DNA from: an uncultured Clostridium sp.
GTDB taxonomy: Bacteria; Bacillota; Clostridia; Lachnospirales; Lachnospiraceae
DNA: 36,683 bases
NCBI GenBank assembly: GCA_947178475.1
Contig: CAMWYM010000016.1
Span: 1-36,683 of the forward strand
Reading direction: 5' to 3'
The stretch's first letter is position 1; each line of letters starts with the position of its first letter. This document shows positions 15,641 to 27,090 of the stretch, one piece after another. A model generated the notes under the pieces. It made no database searches. It had not been told where the DNA came from and saw nothing but the letters and a program-made list of their open reading frames with translations. Position numbers and translations under genes: made by a program.

Positions 15641-16436
15641 TTTCTTTAATGTGCTTTGTATAAAATTCCTCGTATAATTCCATCTGGCGGTCTGCCTTAA
15701 AGGGAAAACGCTTCCGAATGTCCCTGACTCTTTCCGGCTCTACGTCCACCACCATTAACTCGGATTTGCTATGTGCCTTCGTCAGCCTGTCTCCCATCGG
15801 GTCAAATGCCATGGAGCTTTCTCCATATTCCAAGCCGTTACCTTTGCCTGTCCGATTGACCCCTATCATATAGCACTGATTTTCTATGGCCCTTGCCCTG
15901 AGTAAGGTTTCCCAGTGCAGCATCCGCTCCTTAGGCCAGTTGGCAATCACCAGAATCATATCCGCATGCTCCGACACTGCCTGAAAAACCTCTGGAAAAC
16001 GCAGGTCATAACAGACAAAACCGGAAAGCTCCATATCCTTTAGCAGCACTGACTTCACCTCGTGCCCGCCAATATAATGCTCACCCTCCTGCCCATAAGT
16101 AAAGGGGTGAATCTTGTCATAGTCATATACAATTCTTCCATCAGATACAATCATCAGCTTATTATAGTATTCTCCACCGAAATCCTCAACATAACCAAAG
16201 GCCATTGCCATGTGGTATTTGCGAGAGGCGTCTTTAAAGAAGCGCAGGGTAGGAGAAAACAGCATTTCTTCACCCGCAAGGACAGTATCCATCGTAAATC
16301 CGGTCAGCGTCATCTCAGGAAACACCAGTAAATCCACCTTCTGCCCTGCTGCCTGTTCCATCAGTTTTTCTGCCTTTACCATATTCTTTTCCTTGTCCTC
16401 CCAGACGATATCCATCTGTGTCAATCCTACCCGCAT
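15624..16436 (-). CDS. Nitrilase-superfamily carbon-nitrogen hydrolase (omega-amidase-like)
   Basis: This 270-residue cytoplasmic enzyme hydrolyses carbon-nitrogen bonds of small amides. The catalytic triad is visible: E41 (LLVFPEMTLTGF), K108 (DYDKIHPF) and C142 (FVCYDLRFPE). Conserved segments IANWPKERMLHWETLLRARA and GESSMAFDPMGD follow. The length and motifs fit the omega-amidase/YafV-like (Nit2) branch, which removes ammonia from alpha-ketoglutaramate or similar compounds; substrate assignment is inference. It is convergent with the TraX-family gene and lies 116 bp downstream of the sensor kinase gene. The last three residues share the terminator stem. Confidence 0.9.
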   Translation of the reverse strand: MRVGLTQMDIVWEDKEKNMVKAEKLMEQAAGQKVDLLVFPEMTLTGFTMDTVLAGEEMLFSPTLRFFKDASRKYHMAMAFGYVEDFGGEYYNKLMIVSDGRIVYDYDKIHPFTYGQEGEHYIGGHEVKSVLLKDMELSGFVCYDLRFPEVFQAVSEHADMILVIANWPKERMLHWETLLRARAIENQCYMIGVNRTGKGNGLEYGESSMAFDPMGDRLTKAHSKSELMVVDVEPERVRDIRKRFPFKADRQMELYEEFYTKHIKETAAGA

Positions 16437-16552
16437 AATTTACCTCCTGAATATCCATAATTTTCCCTGTGTCTATTTTCTAAACAATATAAGCCAAATT
16501 TACCTCTGCCAGCGCAGCACTTAACTAATATTATATGCCCGCTATATGTGAT

Positions 16553-19309
16553 TTATGTGTGTCCCTCCGAAGGATTTTTTACAAACTCCGGAAAGGTTAC
16601 AATTACCTTAAATAAATCTCCGTCAAGTATAATTTCAAAATTTCCGTTTTGCAGCCGGGTTAAATCCCTGGCAATGGTAAGTCCCAGTCCGCTTCCCTCT
16701 GTCGTCCTTGAAGAATCTCCTCTGGTAAAACGCTCCATCAGCTCATCGGGACTGATATTCAGCACCGCGGCAGAGACATTCTTCAATGTAAATGTTATCT
16801 CACCTCTATTATTAGATAAATCAGCATATATTCTGGTTCCCTCCAAAGCATATTTATATGCATTTTGCAATATATTTTCCAGAATCCGGAACATCCTTCT
16901 TCCGTCTGCCATAACTACGGCCGGCTTCTCCGGATAATGCGCAATCACTGTCAGGTTTCTGGCAGCAAATTTATCCTCAAATTCTCCCAGCGCCTGTTTC
17001 ATCAGCTCATCAAAGGTGAGCGGTACCATTTCCAGCTCAATATTTCCAGATGTCGCCTTCGCCGCCTCCACCAAATCTTCCGTAAGCTGCTTTAACCGCT
17101 GTGCCTTAGCATCCAATACTTCAATGTAATGCTCCGCCTCTGATGTAGGCATCTTCTCTGCCTTTAACAGATTAATGTAATTGATAATAGAGGTCAGCGG
17201 TGTCTTCAGGTCATGAGACACATTCGTAATCAGCTCTGTTTTCATCCTCTCATCCTTTAAAGAGGTCTCCACTGCCGCCTTCAGTCCGTCACCGATGTGG
17301 TTAACACCCTCCACCAGCTCCAGATACAGGGTTTCTCTCCGGTCCAGTGTAATCTTGTAGTCCAGATCTCCTTTGGTAATCTCTCCTACTCCCGCCACCA
17401 GATTATTGGTATCCCTGACAATCCTCCTTATGGAAAGTATCGCCAGCGCCTGCCACGGTAAATATATCAAAAACATCATTACACCCAAATTGCCATCATA
17501 ACTGGACATGACACCAATCATAATTACTATCAGCATATTTATCACTGTATATACTGCAAACTTGATAGTGAATCTGGTTGTACCGGAAAGCTTCCGATAT
17601 GCGTCCCTGTAATGTGTTATCCAGCCTGTAACCCGTCTGTAACACTTGGCTGCCACTGATTTCGAGGCGGTATTTTTCGGTTTTGTCCCTTTGGCGGTAC
17701 GAAAGCGCATTATCACCTTATAAAGCAGTGCACCAGTCCACAAATTACCCGCCTTGATTCTTCTGGCAAAGCTTAATGTAACAATCATGAAACAAAAAGC
17801 AAAGGGTACCGTTTCCGCTGCGGCTACCATCAGACTTAGCGGGTCACCGCTAAAATGACTGCTCAGAATTCCGTAACTGCCTAATAACAGTGGCCAGAAT
17901 CCCAACAAAGCTATGCTGACGATAAACCATATCTCAGTAGTGAAGCAATCAAACCGGTTGAGATGTACCTGTGAATCCTCCCTGCTCTCTCTTCCCGTGG
18001 TGCGAATCAGCCACACTGCCTGCACTACCAGAAGAAGCACTGCAATTCCCGCTATCACAAGGAACCAATTCGTATACGCATAAAACGGATAATACTGGAT
18101 TTGACGGCTTACTGAATCCCATTCTCCCATTCCCGGAACAATGGCATAATACAGAACCGTTCCCTTAGGATAATCCCCCATAAAGTAATTCAGCGTCTCG
18201 TCACTGTTTAAATCCCAGTCACAAAGCAAATCCCTTGTCGCCACAGGCGTTCCGTCTCCGTTTAAAAGCTCGTAGTCCTGATCATCGTTTTTTACAAGCT
18301 TATAGCAGTATTGCTCAGCAGTGATGTCACCATCCATATTGGTATAGATTTTGTCATCGTAGGTAAACAAATAGTGGATACCGGAATACTCACAGGAATC
18401 GAGATATTCCTTTGCACTCATCGCGTAGTTGTATTCCTGCACGGCCTCATCTGCAAATGTAGAAATTTCATAGTTATAGCATTTCAGCATCGGAATAATC
18501 ATGCTGTTATAGCGGATACCGTCTGTATCCTCTGCCGATATATAATTAATCAGGTCGCTTACCTTGTATATATAGCTGTCCATAAGCCCAAAGAAATCAT
18601 CCCACACCGAATAAAAAGTACCTGATGCCGGGTCGTATACTGCATACTGCTCTCCACCCAAATCATATTGTGTCTCTCCTGCTGCAAGGTTCCCGATATC
18701 ATTCATCATCTCATCTTGAATATAACTGCCCTGATAATCAAAAATGAAACAGGCCTTCTGCGAATATTCGCGGGAAAACCGATATCCGGTATTGCGATAC
18801 CCGTTTGTCTCAAACAGGCTGATAAAATCATCTGTATCTAAATACAGAAAATCATCTTGTAAGGAAAACCTTTTTAAATATTTGCGCACACTCCCGTAAT
18901 CCTCTATATTCAAACCATCCAGCTTGCTCGTCCTTACCCGGTAATCCTTCACACACTGCTCAAAACCCGCCACTCCACCTGAAAACTTATCCAAATCCAG
19001 GTCATATGACTTTTTCTTTCCGGCATCAATAATGGTAACAGTTGCACTTTTCAAATCCATCTGCTCTGCCTGATGTATATTAATTAGAACATCAAGCACT
19101 CCACTCTGTACCTTCATGGCATAGGAATTTGTTCTTCTATATTCCTTTTCATGATCGGTGATAATCCTGCTCCCGTAGGTCTCCACTGCATATATAGAAA
19201 AAAGCACAGCTGTTGCAAAAGCGAAAAAGGTCACCATACACAGGAAGCCGCGGAATAGCTTGCCCGATCTGCTGTAGGATAATTTATTTTGTTTTTTGTT
19301 TTCTTCCAT
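16553..19309 (-). CDS. Membrane sensor histidine kinase with large ectodomain
   Basis: This 918-residue kinase pairs with the response regulator just upstream. It has an N-terminal helix (about 17-43), an extracytoplasmic domain of nearly 380 residues, then several helices between about 425 and 650 (including FLVIAGIAVLLLVVQAVWLI and INMLIVIMIGVMSS), a HAMP-like linker and the kinase core. The phospho-acceptor is H699 (NVSHDLKTPL), followed by the N-box ENILQNAYKYA and G-box EGSGLGLTIA. The start at 19309 (MEENKKQNKL) has AAAGGAA upstream; the start at 19351 would include part of a 61-bp repeat. The signal is unknown. Confidence 0.9.
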   Translation of the reverse strand: MEENKKQNKLSYSRSGKLFRGFLCMVTFFAFATAVLFSIYAVETYGSRIITDHEKEYRRTNSYAMKVQSGVLDVLINIHQAEQMDLKSATVTIIDAGKKKSYDLDLDKFSGGVAGFEQCVKDYRVRTSKLDGLNIEDYGSVRKYLKRFSLQDDFLYLDTDDFISLFETNGYRNTGYRFSREYSQKACFIFDYQGSYIQDEMMNDIGNLAAGETQYDLGGEQYAVYDPASGTFYSVWDDFFGLMDSYIYKVSDLINYISAEDTDGIRYNSMIIPMLKCYNYEISTFADEAVQEYNYAMSAKEYLDSCEYSGIHYLFTYDDKIYTNMDGDITAEQYCYKLVKNDDQDYELLNGDGTPVATRDLLCDWDLNSDETLNYFMGDYPKGTVLYYAIVPGMGEWDSVSRQIQYYPFYAYTNWFLVIAGIAVLLLVVQAVWLIRTTGRESREDSQVHLNRFDCFTTEIWFIVSIALLGFWPLLLGSYGILSSHFSGDPLSLMVAAAETVPFAFCFMIVTLSFARRIKAGNLWTGALLYKVIMRFRTAKGTKPKNTASKSVAAKCYRRVTGWITHYRDAYRKLSGTTRFTIKFAVYTVINMLIVIMIGVMSSYDGNLGVMMFLIYLPWQALAILSIRRIVRDTNNLVAGVGEITKGDLDYKITLDRRETLYLELVEGVNHIGDGLKAAVETSLKDERMKTELITNVSHDLKTPLTSIINYINLLKAEKMPTSEAEHYIEVLDAKAQRLKQLTEDLVEAAKATSGNIELEMVPLTFDELMKQALGEFEDKFAARNLTVIAHYPEKPAVVMADGRRMFRILENILQNAYKYALEGTRIYADLSNNRGEITFTLKNVSAAVLNISPDELMERFTRGDSSRTTEGSGLGLTIARDLTRLQNGNFEIILDGDLFKVIVTFPEFVKNPSEGHT

Positions 19310-19332
19310 AGCAAAATTCCTTTCTTTGTGAT

Positions 19333-19393
19333 ATGTCACCAGCTGAAGCAAAGCGAAGGTTGATGACCTGCGCGAGCATCAGCGAGCTTCATT
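19333..19393 (+). repeat. 61-bp intergenic repeat, copy 1
   Basis: This 61-bp segment matches copies at 20787-20847 and 35204-35264 (on the opposite strand) with three or fewer differences from the latter. Read on the plus strand it begins ATGTCACC and is open for 20 codons (MSPAEAKRRLMTCASISELH). It sits between the response regulator stop (19436) and the kinase start, separating two genes that are otherwise an operon. CAACC/GGTTG-type pairing suggests a small hairpin. Confidence 0.75.
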
Positions 19394-19435
19394 GTTTTGT
19401 CAGAAATTTGCATAATCCGGTGTCAATCGTGTATA

Positions 19436-20128
19436 TCATTTCTTTTCCATGCGGTAGCCCACACCCCACATAACCTTTACATAATCCGGGTTCTTTGGAT
19501 TAATTTCAATCTTCTCCCGGATTCTCCGGATATGTACAGAGACAATATTATCTGTGGCATAAGCATCCTCCCCCCAAATACGCTCGTAAATCTGCGCAGA
19601 GGAAAACACCGTTCCCACATTTTCCATTAGCAGCTGTAAAATTTTAAATTCTGTTGGTGTCAGCTTCACCGGCTCACCGTCCACAGTTACCAGCTTCTGA
19701 TCTCTGTCAAGAGTGATGGCACCGTTTACCAAAATATTACCGCTATTCTCTGTCTCAATACCTCCAAGCTTTGTATAACGCCGCAGCTGAGATTTCACTC
19801 TTGCCACCAGCTCCAGTGGATTAAAGGGCTTTGTCACATAGTCATCTGCACCTACATTTAATCCGAGAATCTTGTCCACATCCTCCGACTTTGCCGACAA
19901 CAGAATCACCGGAATAGAACTCTCCTCCCGAAGCTTCAGCAATGCATGGATTCCATCTAACTCTGGCATCATAATATCCAAAATAATCAAATGTATCTCC
20001 TGCTGCTCTGTTATTTTCAGTGCCTCCCTTCCGTTATATGCAGGCACTACCGAAAATCCCTCCTGCTCCAGATAAATAGACACTGCCTCTACTATTTCCC
20101 TGTCATCATCACAAACCAATATCGTCAT
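19436..20128 (-). CDS. OmpR/PhoB-family response regulator
   Basis: The 230-residue protein has a receiver domain (residues 1-118; acidic pocket D7-D9, phospho-acceptor D51 in LIILDIMMPELDG, K101 region TKPFNPLELVARVK) and a C-terminal winged-helix domain (about 130-228, KLTPTEFKILQLLMENVGTV, IWGEDAYATDNIVSVHIRRIREKI). It resembles VanR-type regulators in sequence. It lies upstream of the kinase gene with the 61-bp repeat between, and the pair is likely one transcript. Two ATTAAG sites at 10-bp spacing upstream may bind it for autoregulation. Confidence 0.93.
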   Translation of the reverse strand: MTILVCDDDREIVEAVSIYLEQEGFSVVPAYNGREALKITEQQEIHLIILDIMMPELDGIHALLKLREESSIPVILLSAKSEDVDKILGLNVGADDYVTKPFNPLELVARVKSQLRRYTKLGGIETENSGNILVNGAITLDRDQKLVTVDGEPVKLTPTEFKILQLLMENVGTVFSSAQIYERIWGEDAYATDNIVSVHIRRIREKIEINPKNPDYVKVMWGVGYRMEKK

Positions 20129-20200
20129 TTTCTCACCTCGTTTCTAATATACTTCAGGTTTGTAAAATTCTCAATACACACCGGGCAAATTTCATATATT

Positions 20201-20226
20201 CTTAATTTTCCTTAATTATCATACCA
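20201..20226 (-). promoter_or_regulatory. Response regulator promoter with 10-bp-spaced repeats
   Basis: TGGTATGAT is an extended -10 element at about 20218-20226. Immediately downstream ATTAAG occurs twice with a 10-bp period (20211-20216 and 20201-20206), as expected for OmpR-family sites, at the likely start of transcription. The gap 20129-20290 shows nothing else. Confidence 0.4.
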
Positions 20227-20290
20227 AATGATATTTACGAAAAACTCCAACAAAAAATGAAGAAAATCTTAAGATAAGTGTTTTTATAAA

Positions 20291-20321
20291 CACAACAAAA
20301 GCGGTCCCAAAACGGGACCGC
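20291..20321 (-). terminator. Terminator of the ATP synthase operon
   Basis: The 8-bp perfect stem GCGGTCCC/GGGACCGC (20301-20308 with 20314-20321) has a 5-nt loop and is followed on the minus strand by TTTTGTTGTG. It lies about 20 bp after the atpC stop codon. Confidence 0.85.
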
Positions 20322-20339
20322 CCTCATTCTTATCGCTAT

Positions 20340-20738
20340 TTATCTTGCCGCCAGTCTCTGACGGATTATGGATTTCTTTAGTGCCAATTCTGCACGGTTC
20401 ATATCTACACCTGACCCCTCTTCAATTCGGCGTCTGGCGCGAATCTCCGCCTCCTTTGCGCGGTTTTCATCAATCTCATCCGGCCACTCTACACTCTCTG
20501 CCAGTACAGTGACAGAATCCTGTAAAATCTGAATAAAACCAGACATCAATGCTGCCTCTTTCACGGTATCATTTTCATGGATTCGAAGGATACCCGGTGC
20601 AATAATAGCCGTCAACGGAATATGATTTGGGTAAATACCCATGTCACCCTCCGTAGTGGTAAATTCCAGAAATGAGGTATCTCCTTCATAGAATATACGC
20701 TCAGGAGCCACGATTTTTAATTTCATACTTTCTGCCAT
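20340..20738 (-). CDS. atpC: F-type ATP synthase epsilon subunit
   Basis: The 132-residue protein is the epsilon subunit, which links the central stalk and inhibits hydrolysis. The N-terminal beta-sandwich (LKIVAPERIFYEGDTSFLEF, GDMGIYPNHIPLTAII) and C-terminal helical hairpin (ENRAKEAEIRARRRIEE, ALKKSIIRQRLAAR) are intact and of normal length. AAGGAG with a 7-nt spacer precedes the ATG at 20738. It is the last gene of the operon, separated from atpD by a 112-bp gap that contains a 61-bp repeat, a larger gap than elsewhere in the operon. Confidence 0.96.
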   Translation of the reverse strand: MAESMKLKIVAPERIFYEGDTSFLEFTTTEGDMGIYPNHIPLTAIIAPGILRIHENDTVKEAALMSGFIQILQDSVTVLAESVEWPDEIDENRAKEAEIRARRRIEEGSGVDMNRAELALKKSIIRQRLAAR

Positions 20739-20786
20739 GCGTATTCTCCTTTTTTCTTAATCTCGCAACCTTTGGTGACATGTCAC

Positions 20787-20847
20787 AATGAAGCTCGCTG
20801 ATGCTCGCGCAGGTCATCAACCTCCGCTTTGCTGCGGTTGGTGACAT
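20787..20847 (-). repeat. 61-bp intergenic repeat, copy 2, inside the atp operon
   Basis: This copy lies between the atpD stop and the atpC start. Read on the minus strand it starts ATGTCACC and is open from 20847 through the repeat; the frame continues past it and runs into the atpC start in another frame. A second, partial start (ATGTCACCAAAGGTTGC at about 20766-20782) follows in tandem. It differs from copy 3 by one base. No good ribosome binding site precedes it. Confidence 0.78.
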
Positions 20848-20850
20848 ATA

Positions 20851-22263
<1,413 letters not shown>

Positions 22264-22312
22264 TTATTGTTACTATTGTCGCAGTGCGACTTCGCTTTCG
22301 CTTTGTTCCAAC

Positions 22313-23170
22313 TCAGCTGATCGCTTCCGCACCTGCTATAATCTCTGTCAGCTCCTGTGTAATAGAACCCTGACGGGCACGGTTATATTTCAAGGACAAA
22401 TCGGCAATCATATCCTCTGCATTCTTCGTTGCAGAATCCATCGCCTGCATACGGGCACCGTTTTCGCTGGCAATTGCCTCGATAAATGCACCGTAAAGTA
22501 TATTGTTTATATATTTTGGAATAATCATATCCAAAGCTTCGTCTGCTTCCGGCTCATAATTCATAGGAGTAAGAGTATCAATCTCCACATTCTGCATAAT
22601 CTCATTTACATCAATCGGCAGAAGCTTAATAATATTGGTCTCCTGCACTACTGTATTTTTAAAGCTTGTGTATGCAAGATATATCTCTCCCACTTCGCCG
22701 TTCTCATAGGATGCAAGCACGTTTTTACCGATATGGATTGCATCGGCATATAGCGGCTCGTTCATTACCTCCGAATAATCCTCCGCAATGCGGAAGCCCT
22801 TTCTGGAAAGCCCTTCCAAGCCCTTCTTACCTAATGCATAAATATCTGTATCCTTAGGAGTAAATGCCGCCGTAATCTCTTTCACAATGTTATTATTGTA
22901 ACCGCCAGCGAGCCCCCGGTTAGAGGTTATGGCGATAACCGCCTTCCTCTTGGAATCACTCGTCCCCAGATACCGATGGTCAATGTCACTGCTCCTGGCA
23001 AGAATGGAACACATGGTATCATATAAAAGTGAAAAATACGGTTTGTTACTCTCTGCTCTGGCCTTCGCTTTCTGAAGCTTAACGGTGGAAACCAGTTTCA
23101 TTGCCTTAGTAATCTGACCGGTACTGGCAACGCTCTCTTTCCGCCTTTTTATATCTCTCATGGAAGCCAA
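22313..23170 (-). CDS. atpG: F-type ATP synthase gamma subunit
   Basis: The 285-residue gamma subunit forms the rotating stalk. The N-terminal helix (MASMRDIKRRKESVASTGQI, TKAMKLVSTVKLQKAKAR) and C-terminal helix (SENGARMQAMDSATKNAEDM, YNRARQGSITQELTEIIAGA) are intact. The start is a TTG codon at 23170, supported by GAGGTG seven bases upstream and by the conserved MAS-RDIK beginning; an ATG at 23161 is too far from that site. Confidence 0.95.
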   Translation of the reverse strand: MASMRDIKRRKESVASTGQITKAMKLVSTVKLQKAKARAESNKPYFSLLYDTMCSILARSSDIDHRYLGTSDSKRKAVIAITSNRGLAGGYNNNIVKEITAAFTPKDTDIYALGKKGLEGLSRKGFRIAEDYSEVMNEPLYADAIHIGKNVLASYENGEVGEIYLAYTSFKNTVVQETNIIKLLPIDVNEIMQNVEIDTLTPMNYEPEADEALDMIIPKYINNILYGAFIEAIASENGARMQAMDSATKNAEDMIADLSLKYNRARQGSITQELTEIIAGAEAIS

Positions 23171-23256
23171 GACAATTCACCTCTTTCTCAATAATCTGCT
23201 GACTACTATCATCCATCAGCCCTGCTCTTTATAAGCTGCTAACGATTTCTCCTTCA

Positions 23257-24759
23257 TCAGCGCTGTTCCTTGAAAGCGGTGATTGCCGTGTCAAGCTTCT
23301 CCTCCAGCTCAGGAGACAGCTTCTTCTCCTCCCGGATTTTTGAGAAGATTTCCGGATACTGAGTATCAATAAACTCAAACAAAGCTTTCTCAAAATCAAG
23401 AATCTCTTCCACCGGAACATCAATCAAATAACGCTTCGTCGCTGCATAAATAATCACAACCTGCTTCTCAACCGGCATCGGCTTATACTGCGGCTGCTTT
23501 AACATCTCCTTAATTCTCTCACCCTGTGCCAGACGGTCCTTCGTATCATCATCCAGCTCTGAACCAAACTGGGCAAATGCCGCTAACTCACGATACTGCG
23601 CAAGCTCAGTACGAATCGGAGAAGCAATCTTCTTCATCGCACCAATCTGTGCGGCACCACCAACACGGGAAACGGAAAGACCTGCGTTAATCGCCGGACG
23701 GAAACCAGCATTAAACATCTCTGTTTCCAAATAAATCTGACCGTCAGTAATGGAAATTACATTGGTCGGAATGTAAGCAGATACATCACCTGCCTGAGTT
23801 TCAATAATCGGAAGGGCAGTTAAGGAACCTCCGCCTAATTCGTCATTTAATTTTGCCGCACGCTCCAGTAATCTGGAATGCAGATAGAATACGTCACCAG
23901 GGTATGCCTCACGTCCCGGCGGTCTTCTAAGCAGCAGGGAAAGTGTACGGTATGCCGTAGCATGCTTGGACAAATCGTCATAGATTACCAATACATCCTT
24001 TCCGGCCTCCATCCATTCTTCACCGATAGCACAGCCTGCATATGGTGCGATATACTGTAACGGAGCCAGCTCGGAAGCAGTTGAAGCAACGATGGTCGTA
24101 TAGTCCATTGCCCCGTACTCTGTCAGGGATTTCACGATGTTTGCAACGGTAGAAGCCTTCTGTCCGATAGCAACATAGATACAGTATACGCCCTGACCCT
24201 TCTGGTTAATGATTGTATCAATTGCGATAGCCGTCTTACCTGTCTGACGGTCACCGATAATCAACTCTCTTTGTCCTCTTCCGATTGGAACCATGGCATC
24301 AATCGCTTTGATACCTGTCTGTAAAGGTGTATCTACCGACTTACGGGAAATAACACCGGAAGCAACTCTCTCAATTGGTCTGGTTTTGTCCGACTTAATC
24401 GGTCCCTTACCGTCAATCGGCTGACCCAGCGCATTTACAACGCGCCCTAACATTCCGTCGCCAACCGGAACCTCAACCACTCTGCCTGTGGTTTTAACGG
24501 TATCTCCTTCGTTGATATTCTTATTAGCACCGAGCAGTACGGCACCCACATTATCCTCCTCCAGGTTCATTACCATTCCGTAAACTTCCCCAGGGAATTC
24601 TAACAGCTCACCCTGCATTGCATTTTCCAGACCATGCACGCGGGCGATACCATCTGCCACCTGAATAACAGTACCAACTTGGGAGGTCTCTAATTCCTTA
24701 GAATAATTCTTAATCTGTTCTTTAATCACCGAACTGATTTCTTCTGGTTTTAAATTCAT
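23257..24759 (-). CDS. atpA: F-type ATP synthase alpha subunit
   Basis: The 500-residue alpha subunit has the P-loop GDRQTGKT at 169-176, the conserved VSRVGGAAQ segment with the arginine finger, and the full beta-barrel N-terminal domain ([20 protein letters not shown]). It binds nucleotide non-catalytically in the F1 hexamer. An AGGGTG site lies upstream of the ATG at 24759. The gene follows atpH by 76 bp and is normal in size. Confidence 0.98.
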   Translation of the reverse strand: MNLKPEEISSVIKEQIKNYSKELETSQVGTVIQVADGIARVHGLENAMQGELLEFPGEVYGMVMNLEEDNVGAVLLGANKNINEGDTVKTTGRVVEVPVGDGMLGRVVNALGQPIDGKGPIKSDKTRPIERVASGVISRKSVDTPLQTGIKAIDAMVPIGRGQRELIIGDRQTGKTAIAIDTIINQKGQGVYCIYVAIGQKASTVANIVKSLTEYGAMDYTTIVASTASELAPLQYIAPYAGCAIGEEWMEAGKDVLVIYDDLSKHATAYRTLSLLLRRPPGREAYPGDVFYLHSRLLERAAKLNDELGGGSLTALPIIETQAGDVSAYIPTNVISITDGQIYLETEMFNAGFRPAINAGLSVSRVGGAAQIGAMKKIASPIRTELAQYRELAAFAQFGSELDDDTKDRLAQGERIKEMLKQPQYKPMPVEKQVVIIYAATKRYLIDVPVEEILDFEKALFEFIDTQYPEIFSKIREEKKLSPELEEKLDTAITAFKEQR

Positions 24760-24835
24760 GGAAATTTAGCACCCTCTCTCTGTCATATTATAATCGGCAG
24801 GTATAGACATTATTGTCATCACCTGCTTCCCTGCT

Positions 24836-25369
24836 CTATAACAGGGACTTTGATAAATTTGCAATCTGTGTCCTCAAACTGCTGTCCACAACTGTATCGG
24901 AAATGCGGATAATCAGACCGCCAATCAAATCCTTGTCCACCTGATATATTCCCTCAATCTCCTTATACTTTGTGGTATCAAGAAGCTTTCGCTCAATCTT
25001 GTCCCTCTGTTCGCTACTCAAATTGACCGCAGAGGAAATGTATGCAATACCAATACCCTTCTCCTCTTTAATTGCCGCAATCACATAATCAAACACCGGA
25101 ACAAAATCCTTCAAATGACCTTTGTCAACCAACATCGTCATAAGACCAGTAATCTCATCTGACACCTTACCCTTGTAGATTTTCTCGATTACTCTTTTCT
25201 TCTCTTCCTTTTCAATGTTCGGATGGAGCAAAAGCTTATTTAACTCTTCGTTTTCAAGAAACGTCTGCTTTACAAAAAGTACCTCTTCTAATATGGTGTC
25301 TAAGGCATTTTTCTCCATAGCCACTTCAAAAAGCGCACTTCCATAGGTTTTACTTACCTGCTTAGCCAT
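24836..25369 (-). CDS. atpH: F-type ATP synthase delta subunit
   Basis: The 177-residue delta subunit (OSCP-like) connects F1 to the peripheral stalk. The N-terminal helical domain (AKQVSKTYGSALFEVAMEKN) and the conserved C-terminal stretch (YQVDKDLIGGLIIRISDTVV, DSSLRTQIANLSKSLL) are present. The start overlaps the atpF stop by 16 bp, showing translational coupling. Confidence 0.96.
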   Translation of the reverse strand: MAKQVSKTYGSALFEVAMEKNALDTILEEVLFVKQTFLENEELNKLLLHPNIEKEEKKRVIEKIYKGKVSDEITGLMTMLVDKGHLKDFVPVFDYVIAAIKEEKGIGIAYISSAVNLSSEQRDKIERKLLDTTKYKEIEGIYQVDKDLIGGLIIRISDTVVDSSLRTQIANLSKSLL

Positions 25370-25917
25370 GTACTACCACCCATTTCCTTCAAAGTGTCCT
25401 CTATTAAAGCATCCTGCTTGCTCTCATCAATCTGCTGCTCGATTATCTTCGCAGCCATAGCAGTTGCCACACGAACAATCTCCTTGCGCATATCATCGGA
25501 TACCTTGCTCTTTTCCAGCTCGATTTCCTGATTGGCACGACTGATAATTCTGTCAGCCTCTGCATTTGCCTCTTCCACAATCTCTGCTTCCCTCTTCTGT
25601 GCTTTTTTACGTGCGGAAGCTAAGATTTCTTCTCTCTCTTTCTCGATAGACTTAATCTTCTCGTCATATTCTGCTTTCATCGCCTCGGCTTCTTCCTTGT
25701 CCTTCGCTGCCGATTCAATATCATTTTTTATCTTCTCTGTTCTGTTTTCCAGCACTTTCTTAACCGGCTCAAACAAAGCATATGAAAGGAAGAGAAAAAG
25801 GATAAATATTGCGATACCCTGAATGATAACATCGTTAATCAGCTGGGCATTCAATTCAAAAATATGACCATCTGTCAACAACATTGCGCCTGCTCCAAGG
25901 TTTAATATCGTATTCAT
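25354..25917 (-). CDS. atpF: F-type ATP synthase b subunit
   Basis: The protein of about 187 residues forms the peripheral stalk. A membrane helix lies at about 30-50 (VIIQGIAIFILFLFLSYALF), preceded by an unusually long polar stretch, and a charged coiled coil (VKKVLENRTEKIKNDIESAA, then KDKEEAEAMKAEYDEKIKSI) follows. AGGAGG lies upstream of TTG (25920) and ATG (25917); I prefer the ATG. The gene overlaps atpH. Confidence 0.94.
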   Translation of the reverse strand: MNTILNLGAGAMLLTDGHIFELNAQLINDVIIQGIAIFILFLFLSYALFEPVKKVLENRTEKIKNDIESAAKDKEEAEAMKAEYDEKIKSIEKEREEILASARKKAQKREAEIVEEANAEADRIISRANQEIELEKSKVSDDMRKEIVRVATAMAAKIIEQQIDESKQDALIEDTLKEMGGSTWLSR

Positions 25918-25990
25918 CAAAGAGCTATCCTCCTTTCCTAGATTCTTTTCTACCTGATTGTCTCCACTTAAGCGTTTACAACTTTAATGA

Positions 25991-26290
<300 letters not shown>

Positions 26291-26361
26291 TTAATTTTGT
26301 GATATTTAAGTCCTGTGGTTATCATACATCACAGGCTTTTAAGAAGGAAAATGATGCTCAT

Positions 26362-27090
26362 TTAATCCCCCTCTATCTTCTGGGTTACAAATACCATTGT
26401 CAGCATCGCAAATACATATGCCTGTATTGCACCGGAAAACAGGTCAAAATAGACATGCAGTGCAGCCGGAATGCCGACCTTGACAAAGATCGGAAGCAAC
26501 CCGTAATAAAGTGCCATCATAACCGTACCAGCCATAACGTTACCAAATAAACGCAAAGACATGGAAATCGGAGTGGCAATTTCACCGATAAGATTAATCG
26601 GGAACAGGAACCATATTGGCTGGAATAGTCCTGTAATTGCGCCAAGCCTGTTATATCTGAAATTGTTATATTGAATCATAACAAACGTAATAAGTGCCAG
26701 GCTGAATGTGGTTCCATAATCGGCAGTTGGTGGCCTTAACCCAAACAGACCGGAGATGTTGGAAAAAAGTATAAATAAAAACAGTGTTCCCACATAGTTA
26801 ATATACTTTTTTGCATGCTCGCCCATGGATGAATGCACAAAGCCCTGAAGAGTTTCCACTATAAATTCCACAATATTCTGAAATCCTGTAGGAACCTCAT
26901 CTGCGTGCATGATCTTTTTACGTGCAATCAAAGCAAAAATCATGATGACTGCAATAATAATCAGCATACACACATGTGATGTGGTGATATATACCGTCTG
27001 CCCCATAAACTTATATGCCAGCAAATGATGAATGGAAAAATCCACTTCCTCGTCTGCCGCCAACAGCATCGATACCATTCCATAACCCAT
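26362..27090 (-). CDS. atpB: F-type ATP synthase a subunit
   Basis: The 242-residue integral membrane subunit forms the ion half-channels. The essential arginine lies in SMSLRLFGNVMAGT, and the conserved GLRPPTADYGTTFSLALITF and LHVYFDLFSGAIQAYVFAML segments are present. Five to six membrane helices can be drawn. The binding site GGAAGGTG precedes the ATG at 27090. The gene sits between atpI and atpE in the standard order. Confidence 0.96.
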   Translation of the reverse strand: MGYGMVSMLLAADEEVDFSIHHLLAYKFMGQTVYITTSHVCMLIIIAVIMIFALIARKKIMHADEVPTGFQNIVEFIVETLQGFVHSSMGEHAKKYINYVGTLFLFILFSNISGLFGLRPPTADYGTTFSLALITFVMIQYNNFRYNRLGAITGLFQPIWFLFPINLIGEIATPISMSLRLFGNVMAGTVMMALYYGLLPIFVKVGIPAALHVYFDLFSGAIQAYVFAMLTMVFVTQKIEGD

